This document shows positions 55,880 to 64,000 of a stretch of 64,000 bases of DNA, in pieces. The stretch lies in NCBI GenBank assembly GCA_030998225.1, contig JAPYXD010000484.1, positions 4,526,001 to 4,590,000 on the forward strand, in the 5' to 3' direction. The notes under the pieces were generated by a model. The model was not told where the DNA came from and searched no databases. It was given only the letters and a program-made list of their open reading frames with translations. The position numbers were made by a program, and so were the translations under genes. Origin of the DNA: Diplolepis rosae. Taxonomy: Eukaryota; Arthropoda; Insecta; Hymenoptera; Diplolepididae. The stretch's first letter is position 1, and each line of letters starts with the position of its first letter.

Positions 55880-56055
55880 AGGACTCTGCTACCCAACCAA
55901 TGCTTTACCCGCCACAGACACTCGTTCCAACAGGTAGGTCCATGCACAGGAAATCGTCATACATGACATTCCACACGAGTGGTCCTACCCGCGACTCCTG
56001 AGGGGCACCACATGTCATCTGTTCTTTGAGAGACCGTTTGTCACCGTCGTATATT
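55880..56055 (-). repeat. Fragment of a second R1-clade copy
   Basis: Matches the RT region around 52980-53190 of the main copy (shared CAGGTAGGTCCATGC, GTGCCACATGTCATCT or its variant, TCTTTGAGAGACC) but lies on the far 5' side and carries a deletion joining CGCCACAGACACTCG to TTCCAACAGG. It is a separate, older fragment or a rearranged piece. Confidence 0.75.
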
Positions 56056-56654
56056 ACTAGTATTTTTAAATGCTCGAGAATTTACGTCGAGCAAATGTTC
56101 TTGAGAATATACTCAGCATTTAAGCCCAAACCAAGAATTTATAGAGCATTTATGAGCATTTGAAGCATTTAAAATTCACTAATGTTTTCAACGTTTATCT
56201 AAATATTTGAATGATATTTATAATACTAAGATTAACAATAAACTGTCGTTTGAAGTAATAATAGTCAAATTGTTAACCAATTACGGAAAATAAAGTACAA
56301 ATAAGGTGCTTTGACAAAATAAATATTTTGATTTTCATACATTCAGTTCAATTTATTTTCTTATTTGAACAACTTTTATTAACTATAGATCTTAATTGAT
56401 CAAAATTTAAAAAACAATTTATAATGTCGAGTATTTTATAATTTAAAATACTTTTTTTTTCAACCATACTGATTTTACGCCATATATTATAAATTATATT
56501 ATTTACGGCATATACTTGTATATATGCTATAAATCTTTTTTTATACGATAACATTTTCTTAAACAAATTCATAATCAACTCAAGGTACGATTTTCAGTCT
56601 TTTCTAAATCTGGAAAGGTTTAATACTGAAATCTTATAAGTAAGCAGAATTAAA
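56056..56654. other. AT-rich spacer
   Basis: Very AT-rich and without a gene. Words like GAGCATTTA repeat between 56090 and 56170. Confidence 0.4.
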
Positions 56655-57754
56655 TCACCATTCAGAGTCTGATAAATCATCAGTATCATCGCCGCTCGAG
56701 TAATTGTCGTCAGAGTTATACTCCCAGACATCATCTTCAATATCTTCGAAAGTTGATCTAATTTCAGCAAACATCTCGTCGTTCCAAGGAGTAATAGACA
56801 TTAGTCTCTTTTTTTAATATTTTTTTCTCTTGCATTAAAATTTTTTGGTCCTTGCTCCAGTTTTAACAAGTCAACGGCAACATCAACACATTGATCACTT
56901 CCTTCGCCGTATTTGTAAACAACTCGATTCAGGGTCATCTCAGTTTCTACAGTTTTTTCATTTCTAGTTAAGAACTTTTCTTCAGTTGGTACGCTGGGTT
57001 GAAGTTTGATGTGATAAATTTAGGATCTAGTAAATGTGCTGCAAATTGGATGGGCTTTAATAGAAATTTTGCCTTTTTTTCTAAACATTTCTCAACTCTT
57101 TTACATTCTTTGACAGAAATCGGAGATTATGGTAATCTCTCTCTAAAAACGTTTTTGATTTCAGAATATGCTCAGCAAACCACACCAGAAATTTTCGTCA
57201 AGGATGCTTGTGTGAATGTCGTGTCTTAAAATTACCTCGTATGTTATCGCCAATCTTTTTAATGCTTTTTTGTTGTAGAGAAGGCTTTCTGCGTTGAAGA
57301 GGATGCTGCCACATCTTGTATTTCCTGGAAATTTTAGCGAAACTTTTTTTGCCTTTTTGGTTTTATCAGTTCTTACAATATCATCTTGAATTTCGTTAAA
57401 TGTTGCTTTTGATAAATGTGAACTATTAACTTCTTTAACTATGCCTTTGACTATATCAGAAATACTTTTAATAGTGCTTACTTTCATGATATCACCAACA
57501 AGTGAATTTAAGTTATAAGCTACACAACTATAAACTGAAATATGGGGATATTTTTCATCAATTAATCGTCGTGATTTAATCATAGCACTGGCACTATCTG
57601 TTATAACTGTAAGTACTTTGGATAACACAATTTCTTCAATAGTTTCTAAAAAAATTTCTGATAAATATTCTCCGGTATGACATTGCACAGCAACTGTGCT
57701 AGCACTCGCCATCGTATATTCCACTTCTCTCTGAGGCATAAATTGCACGACCAA
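56655..57754 (-). pseudogene. hAT-type (DUF659-like) transposase remnant
   Basis: The minus-strand frame 57754-57161 contains TGEYLSEIFLETIEEIVLSK, VITDSASAMIKSRRLIDEKY and SCVAYNLNSLVGDI, the pattern of the DUF659/RNase H-like core of hAT transposases (ITD-x-A-x-N/M and C-x-AH-like blocks; here AYN replaces AHx). Downstream, after shifts, the text runs to VVYKYGEGSDQCVDVAVDLL and an acidic C-terminus (EYNSDDNYSSGDDTDDLSDS) ending at 56655. No BED finger or terminal repeats were found next to it. It could be the partner family of the BED-only element at 190, but that is untested. Confidence 0.7.
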
Positions 57755-58580
57755 ATAAAATATCGAGCTTGTCCTGAAATAAATGAGGAAGCATATTTTC
57801 AGTCATTATTGAAAATTAAACTTAATCATTAAAAACTTTAAAAAAATACTGAATTATGTGATTTCAATCAAAAATAAATCTTTTTAAAGACGGCTAAGTT
57901 ATTTTTTTCTTTAATCCTAATTCAGAAAAATATGAAAACAGAGAATTAAAATCATATTTTAAAAAAACGCAATATGTAATGTTCCGTTGGAACTTTATCG
58001 TGCTTCATTTAGAAACTTATATGAGAATGTGAAGGTCCTATTATTGTAAGGTTTATTAATTTTGAAGAAGAATGTCGACAAAACTTAAACCCAGAACTCG
58101 CTTACTTATACTTGTGTCCCATCTGCGCTTTATGTTCTTATTATACTTAATCCTACAATTCGTCTAGTTCCACTTTCACTGCGAACACTTTATTGCTATA
58201 AGCTGTCTAACATCCAAATTCTACTCTTCAAATTACGTACCCTATCATAAAAACTAGCGTGGGTACGAAAGCGATGGTCAGGCTTTCGGACCTATCTGCC
58301 TTTTGGATTTTTCCAGAGAAAACTCTCCTTACGGTCTTCCACCTACGTCAGCAAAATGGAGTGGTTTCAAAAGCCCTCTTTTTTTTCGGCCATCCCAATG
58401 AGTTACATTCTATACTTGGGAAACGATCAGTCATCCACTTGGCTGCTATCTTTAATTTTCGGCTAATTGTTATTTAAACTCAATTCTGTAGCTATCAAAA
58501 ACTTGCTTGTATGTGTTAAAATAAATATTAATATTAAAACGAACTCTGCGCGACTTTCATTACTTTAACTTACTAGCATA
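57755..58580 (+). other. Spacer including a probable BEL/Pao 5' LTR
   Basis: The BEL-type leader TTTTTTGGTCCTTCGAAC begins at 58583, so the 5' LTR should end just before it (near TACTAGCA at 58580). A polyadenylation-like AATAAATATT is at about 58521. No second LTR is in the window, so the LTR boundaries cannot be set. Confidence 0.4.
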
Positions 58581-58963
58581 AATTTTTTGGTCCTTCGAAC
58601 GTTGATATTTTATCGCTTGATCGCAACTGCTGATCCAGTCTACTATAGCAGTTATTCTAGCAGAAACAGAAACTGTTTCATAGAATTCTTTACTCAAAAA
58701 AGATTTGTATTCTACAAGTTTGAATTCCCAGTCGGACACTGAAGAGCCTACCAGAAGATTAATCAATCAGAACCCAGAAGCAGCAGAAGTCCGGCTCAGA
58801 CGATCCAGAGAAAAGGCGCTAAATCTACACAGCATCAATCTGTAGTCCAGCTCATCAGAAGTAAGTTAGTTTGGTACCACCAATTCTTTAATAACAATCC
58901 TATTCTCCTAAATTCAATGCTTTATAAGTTCGCGTTGTTTGCAATTGTTCAATTCAAGTTACA

Positions 58964-60030
58964 ATGACTTCCAGTGTTGAAAATGTCGAAACTGAACTCG
59001 AAATTAAAGAATTAAATCTTAAACGCGGCAATATTAAACGGTCTCTCACAGCAAGTGAAAAAATAACTTCAAGGTCAGATTCAGCCTTCTTGGAGCTAGA
59101 AGAGCGGTTAATTTATCATAGAAGGATATGGGCAGATTTCGAAATCATCCAATCGCGATTAGAACTGATAAACTCAAACACACCAGAATTAGTTGCAAGG
59201 CATGAAAGCGAGCGCGATTCTTTTGAGAACAGATATTATACAATATCAGCAAATTTGAAAAAAATAATATCTGAAAATCTTGCAATAAGAAGCAGTACCA
59301 CAAGCAGCGGCTCAAGTGAACATATTTCCTCAGTAGAGTTGACTTTGCATTCGGGAAACAATGATAACGCTATTTTGCATTCTAGACTTCCATTTCTCAA
59401 TTTACCTAAATCCACGGGTACTTATGAAACGTGGCTAGGTTTCTCTGACACATTTAAAGCGTGAGTTGATGATTAAACAGATTTAAAGGCGTTGACAAAC
59501 TTGTCCATTTGAAAGGTTGCTTACAAGAAGTCGCCGCGGAAGTAATCGCATCTATCGATACTTCATCCAGCAATTATAAGGTAGCTTGGAAACTATTACA
59601 AGAACGGTATGACAATAAAAAACTAATTATCGGAAGTCACGCAAAATCACTCATGGAGTTACAACCCATGTGTAAAGAATTTTCGGTGCGTACTCTACTA
59701 GACCAAGTGCAGAAGCACATTAGAGCGCTTCGTGCATTAGGCGAATCAGTAGACTCGTGGGACACTCTATTGATCCTCATTGTCAAAAGTAAACTCACAT
59801 TTCAATTACGAGAAAAATGGAAAGACTTTTCTAGCGAAATGAAAACTCCTACGATGAAACAATTGTTAGAGCTCTTACAGCGTCGTTCACAATTTGAAGA
59901 AGGTCAATTCTCGCAATCGTCCGCAAAACATCAGAAGAAGTTTGAAAGTAGACCAGACACTGGGCGATCTGTCTATAATTTCAAACAAATCTTATCAACA
60001 CGCTCATCTCGCATCAACTTCAAAATTTAG
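58964..60030 (+). pseudogene. BEL/Pao gag (DUF1759-like), frame-broken
   Basis: The first frame (166 codons from 58964) has a coiled-coil-like N-terminus (LEIKELNLKRGNIKRSLTAS) and ends just after YETWLGFSDTFKA with a stop. The second (59509-60030) continues with WKLLQERYDNKKLI and RALRALGESVDSWDTLLI, the DUF1759 gag core. The break at about 59461-59509 is a short indel. Gag would form the particle and bind RNA. Confidence 0.8.
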
Positions 60031-60997
60031 TTGCTATTATTGCTCAGAGAAGCACACTATTTACACGTGCGAAAAGTTTCTCAGACTTTTTTAAAAAGAA
60101 CATCAGGAGGCTGTTAAAAAAGCCTCTCTATGCACAAACTGCTTGTGTCCTAATCACCGTGTCAGTGAGTGTCGCCGTGGTCCCTATAGGAAATGTGTAA
60201 GGAGACACAACTCGCTTCCGCGCATTGATCGCGAAAATGGGGACAACCAAGAAAAGAGTAATGCGAAAAACTCATCGGTTAATATGCATACAGTTCAAGA
60301 CGAGTCCGATGCGTACATGTTATTGTCCACTGCTGTCGTAGACATGTATGATAATGCGGGAAATTCACATACCTTTCGTGTCCTTTTAGATAACGGTTCC
60401 CAGTCAAATTACATGACTGAAAAAATTTCTTCTCTCTTCAATGTGCCAAAATATCCAGTAGACATCGATGTCTCTGGGTTAAATTCTGCATTCATAGAAG
60501 TGAAGCATTCAGTCGTTGCTTCCATTAAATCGCGATTTAACAATTATAAGAAAACGTTAAATTTTCTACTTGTCAAACAGGTAACGAAGAAGTTACCAGC
60601 AAAACCATTAGATAGAACGTTATTTCAAATTCTCTGTAACATTTACTTAGCAGACCCTGATTTTTACAAGTGCAGAGAAGTAGATGCCCTGTTCAGTGTC
60701 CAGCAATTCTACAGACTTCTGTGCACAGGTCTAATTCACATTAAAGGTCATGAAACTATTTTGCAGAAAACTAAACTAGGCTGGGTAGTTTCTGCCACTA
60801 TCTATCCCAGGGCCACTCAACCTAAAGAGGTAGTGTGCCATATTTCTCAAACAGTAGTCGATTCAATTTCAGATCAACTTGAAAGATTTTGGAAAATTGT
60901 GCTAGTTCCTAGTATTAAAAATCTGTCTAAGGAAGAAAAGACTGTGAAGATCACTTTAAACTTCACAAGACCCGAAGTAAAACCGGTCACTATATAG
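60030..60997 (+). pseudogene. BEL/Pao zinc-knuckle and aspartic protease (DUF1758-like) region
   Basis: A zinc-binding stretch (CYYCSEKHTIYTC near 60030, then CPNHRVSECRRGP) is followed by TFRVLLDNGSQSNYMTEKIS near 60375, matching a retropepsin site in which the usual D-S/T-G is D-N-G. The frame stays open to 60997 with VSGLNSAFIEVKHSV and KTKLGWVVSA, then stops. The protease matures the polyprotein. Confidence 0.75.
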
Positions 60998-62219
60998 TTT
61001 CGTTGCTTTTTAACGAAAAGAAAAAGGACATTGTTGACTCTTACCAAATGGCGCTGCGACGTTTCCACGCCCTAGAAAGTAAATTTGCAAAACATCTTGC
61101 TTTGAAACAAAAGTATTCGGAGTTTAGCAAGGCTACTTAAACCTAGGTTACATGTCCATAGCAATCTTTACAATTTATACTCGTTTCAGATCCTTTCCAT
61201 TTGCTCTAACAGCCGACATTGAGAAGATGTATCGTCAAGTTGAGGTAACTCCAGAAGATTCATCTTATGAAAAAATTCTCTAACGGGAGAATTCAAGCGA
61301 GCCCATAAAAATATAAAATTCAAAAACAGTTACGTACGGTACAGCTTCCGCATCCTTTCTCGCTACGCGCGTCTTATCTCAATTATCAAGGGATGATGGT
61401 TCCTCCCATCCTTTTGCTGTTCACGTCCTCATTCGTGACTTTTATGTGGACGATCTATTAACAGGCGCGGCTACGTTTCAAGAAGCTTTAGACCTCCGCA
61501 ACGATCTAGTTCAGCTCGTCGGAAAATGCGGCCTGACACTGCGGAAATGGACCTCAAATGACTCACAATTAACATGCGATTTCAATGATGAGTCAAAAAT
61601 AGAGCTCTTATCCCTCGATTCATCGAATACAATCAAAGCCTTAGGGCTTTGTTGGAATTCAAAAGAAGATGCGATTCTATACGCCTTTAAAAATCTTCAG
61701 AATCGTGATAGACTAACTAAGAGAGTTATTTTATCTAACATTGCAGAAATATTCGACCCTTTAGGTTTATTGGGCTCAATCACCCTTCATGGAAGAAATT
61801 TAATCCAAACCCTCTGGAAGCTTCACATCACATGCGATGAGCTTCTTCCTGAAGGAATTCAGTCAGAATGGTTACTTTATCAAAAACAATTACCACTCGT
61901 AAGTCAAATTAGATTCAATCGATGCGTGATTACATGCGACGCAATTGACGTTCAACTGCACGGTTTCTGTGACGCCATTGAAAAGGGTTACGCAGCCTGT
62001 ATTTACGTGCGTTCAACAGACAAGCAGAGCCAGCATTATTCGTCTCTAGTGTGCTCCAAGTTTAGAGTAGTTCCAATACAGAAACTCATGATACCACGAT
62101 TAGAATTATGTGGTGCGCTTCTACTTTCACGCCCATTCGAAGCCACTTTTTCGGCTTTAGAGCACATAGAATTTAGTCAAACTATTTTGTGGCCAAATTC
62201 CACAATCACGCTCCATTAA
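60998..62219 (+). pseudogene. BEL/Pao reverse transcriptase and RNase H region, broken
   Basis: RT begins in pieces: ADIEKMYRQVEVTPED near 61213 (motif A) is followed by stops. The long frame 61446-62219 starts MDDLLTGAATFQEALDLRND (the VDD catalytic box region) and continues with IAEIFDPLGLLG and VQLHGFCDAIEKGYAA (RNase H-like). RT fingers and palm are partly deleted between 61070 and 61440. Confidence 0.8.
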
Positions 62220-62711
62220 TTGAATACGCCTCCATACACTTTAAAAACATTTGAAGCCAATCGTGTATCAAAGATCCAAGAGATCACAAAAAACGTTGCA
62301 AATATTACATGGAGACATGTACGCACAGAAGACGATCCCGATGATCTATGTTCTCGCGGTCAATTACCAGATAAATTGATTTCCGACATTGAGCTCTGGC
62401 AGCGCGGTCCTTGTTGGCTTACTCAGGATGAAACGAGGTGGCCTGACTTTCAACTTAACAAAGGAGAACCTTCCGAAATTAATTCTATTCCACCACAGGT
62501 AGCAATGACGATTACATCATTGATTAAACTTAATGATTCGGACAATGTTGATGAATCTGAGTCTATTTTTAAACGGTTTTCTTCCCTTAAAGCTTTAATT
62601 CAAGTCCTCGCATATTGTTTTCGGTTTTATCACAGGATTAAAAATTATGACTCGATTAAATTAACAGGTGGATTGACTGAGAAGAAGCTTAAATTGTCAA
62701 AGGATTGCATT
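62220..62711 (+). pseudogene. BEL/Pao region downstream of RNase H, truncated
   Basis: In frame with changes: VSKIQEITKNVANITWRHVR, DDPDDLCSRGQLPD, LWQRGPCWLTQDE, the connection between RNase H and integrase in BEL/Pao. The text stops resembling BEL at about 62700, where the R1-clade frame takes over. Confidence 0.7.
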
Positions 62712-64000
62712 ATGAGACACTCCAGGATAGGCGACTGGTGCGTCCTCGATGTAATAACATTGAGTGACCACCGGTGCATTGAGTTTAGCATCCAGGAACG
62801 GAGTCACCCAGTGAATACGGGAAGGGGCGGCAAGGTAAGGAGCCCCTCCTGGAACACAAAACGACTCAGCAAAGACAAGCTTCGCGAACATCTTGAAGAA
62901 ACCAGGCTCATAGATGAGCTTGGTTGGGCAAGGTCTGCTGGGTCGTTGGAGGACACTGTGCGGGCGGCGAGGCGGAAAGTGGTCGCAGCATGCGACCACT
63001 CCATGCCTCGCCGCGGGCACAGGCGTACCGGGGACTCGATGTACTGGTGGAGCGACCAGTTGTCCGTCCTGCGTCGAAAGTGCCTTACAGCGCGGCGGAG
63101 TTTTACCCGCTCAAAGGGTGAACCTCTGCTGCGCGAGGCATGGAAAAAAGCAAAATCAGCTCTGAGGCAAGGCATAAAAAAAAGCCGACTTCAGTGCTGG
63201 AAAGACTTGATCGGAGAAGTCGAGAAGGATCCATGGGGTCTCGCCTTCAAAATAGTCACTAAGAGATTAGTGACTAGAAGAAAGACTCCGGGCCTGGATA
63301 GTGCCGATCGTGTCAAGTACATCGTGCGAAGCTTGTTCCCGCATGTAGAGCCGTTCCAAAGACAGGACCGAAGTTCCTGCGTGGTCCGGGACGAAGAACT
63401 CTTCACTCTCGAAGAACTAAAGAGAGCGGGTGGAAGGCTCAAGGCAAACACAGCGCCGGGGATCGACGGGTTGCCGAACGAGATCCTCAAAGAGGTGATC
63501 GGGGTATACCCGGAGATCCTCCTAGAAGTCTTCAACTCCTGTCTTCGGGAGGGGAGGTTCTTCGCAGACTGGAAGAAGCAGAGGTTGGTCCTGCTGAGGA
63601 AAGGCAACAAACCTCTAGGGGATGCCTCATCGTATAGGCCAATATGTTTATTGGATACGATGGGGAAACTTCTGGAGGAAATGATCCTACAAAGACTACA
63701 GGGTCACATGGTCCGCGAGAATGGTCTCTCGGAAAACCAGTTCGGCTTTCGGAAAGGCAGGTCCACAGTTGACGCCATCCAGGCAGTGGTGGACATCGCC
63801 ACTAAAGCAAGAAGAGGAACTGGTAAGCGTAAGGGATTCTGCGCGTTGATCAGCATTGACATACGCAATGCGTTCAATACCGCGAGATGGAACATCTGCA
63901 TCGAGGCGATGGTGCGGAAAAAGGTTCCAGACTACCTGTTACGAATGATAGATGACTATCTGAGCGACAGGTGGGTGATATACGAGGGCGACAAATGGTC
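62712..64000 (+). CDS. R1-clade ORF2, open to window end (5'-truncated copy)
   Basis: A single frame without stops runs from 62712 to the end of the window, about 430 codons. It begins inside the endonuclease C-terminus (WCVLDVITLSDHRCIEF, the SDH motif). It continues with the linker (MYWWSDQLSVLRRK), then RT motifs KANTAPGIDGLPNEIL, LLRKGNKPLGDASSYRPICL, SENQFGFRKGRSTV and LISIDIRNAFNTARW (motif A). The end of RT lies outside the window. It is the same family as the minus-strand copy at 51.6-55.6 kb but without its stops, so this copy is younger. It starts abruptly after BEL sequence, as expected of a 5'-truncated insertion. Its nominal ATG is incidental. Confidence 0.88.
   Translation, partial: MRHSRIGDWCVLDVITLSDHRCIEFSIQERSHPVNTGRGGKVRSPSWNTKRLSKDKLREHLEETRLIDELGWARSAGSLEDTVRAARRKVVAACDHSMPRRGHRRTGDSMYWWSDQLSVLRRKCLTARRSFTRSKGEPLLREAWKKAKSALRQGIKKSRLQCWKDLIGEVEKDPWGLAFKIVTKRLVTRRKTPGLDSADRVKYIVRSLFPHVEPFQRQDRSSCVVRDEELFTLEELKRAGGRLKANTAPGIDGLPNEILKEVIGVYPEILLEVFNSCLREGRFFADWKKQRLVLLRKGNKPLGDASSYRPICLLDTMGKLLEEMILQRLQGHMVRENGLSENQFGFRKGRSTVDAIQAVVDIATKARRGTGKRKGFCALISIDIRNAFNTARWNICIEAMVRKKVPDYLLRMIDDYLSDRWVIYEGDKW

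Larger units (their letters stand above)
58583..62711 (+). mobile_element. BEL/Pao LTR retroelement, decayed and truncated
   Basis: Leader at 58583, then gag (58964-60030), zinc knuckle and protease region (60030-60997), RT (about 61000-61700), RNase H (to 62219) and the start of the integrase-proximal part (62220-62700), in BEL/Pao order. Stops and shifts occur between domains. The 3' part with integrase core and 3' LTR is lost where the R1-clade copy begins at about 62712. Such elements are old, inherited insect retroelements (Belpaoviridae). Confidence 0.88.

Noticed and set aside
62804..63610. Minus-strand open frames of 107-139 codons at the right end
   Set aside because: They lie antisense to the continuous R1-clade ORF, which carries the family motifs.

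Overview
The window is AT-rich eukaryotic DNA with small phase-consistent introns, an insect-type chemosensory ionotropic receptor, and insect transposon families: R1-clade and I-like non-LTR elements, BEL/Pao, mariner/Tc1, hAT, P-like/THAP and TTAA-flanked MITEs. I read it as an insect nuclear genome, possibly a hymenopteran, but the order is not proven from sequence. I see no bacterial genes, operons, CRISPR array or rRNA.

Host genes lie in the first 27 kb. A nine-exon B3GLCT-like glucosyltransferase (+, 1644-4259) ends in an ER-retrieval-like HTEL. Two tandem, paralogous ACOX3-type peroxisomal acyl-CoA oxidase genes lie on the minus strand (9102-15141 and 15915-20219). They share the same 11-exon layout and phases and end in the PTS1 signals SKI and SKL. 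The upstream copy has a 2-nt frame break in exon 3. A nine-exon ionotropic receptor gene (+, 21326-27110) is divergently oriented from the ACOX3 pair. B3GLCT also shows a 1-nt frame break at the end of exon 2. Either break could be real decay or a sequence error.

The rest is transposon and repeat DNA. 0-1.4 kb: a foldback, then a hAT element with a clean 8-bp target duplication that encodes only a small spliced BED-finger protein. 5.2-8.9 kb: a GC-rich decayed I-like non-LTR element. 10.8-12.9 kb: nested inverted-repeat elements inside an ACOX3 intron. 22.6-23.6 kb: a 442-bp tandem repeat inside an IR intron. 27.3-28.4 kb: an array of about 338-bp units, each carrying a tRNA-like sequence, with one unit inverted. 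28.5-37.6 kb: large foldbacks, including a 1.6-kb palindrome, TTAA- and 8-bp-duplication-flanked elements, and a 1.97-kb P-like element with a THAP exon and exact 8-bp duplications. 38-49 kb: a Tc1 element, an 11-bp minisatellite in a hairpin, and more MITEs. 50.3-51.2 kb: a deleted mariner. 51.6-64 kb: a decayed R1-clade element (-), a hAT/DUF659 relic (-), a BEL/Pao relic (+), and an R1-clade copy (+) that is still open to the window end.

The most interesting pattern is that several DNA-transposon derivatives here keep only an N-terminal DNA-binding module (BED, THAP, HTH) between intact ends, a layout known from transposition repressors. The tRNA-bearing hairpin array is the second. I found no clearly new host system.
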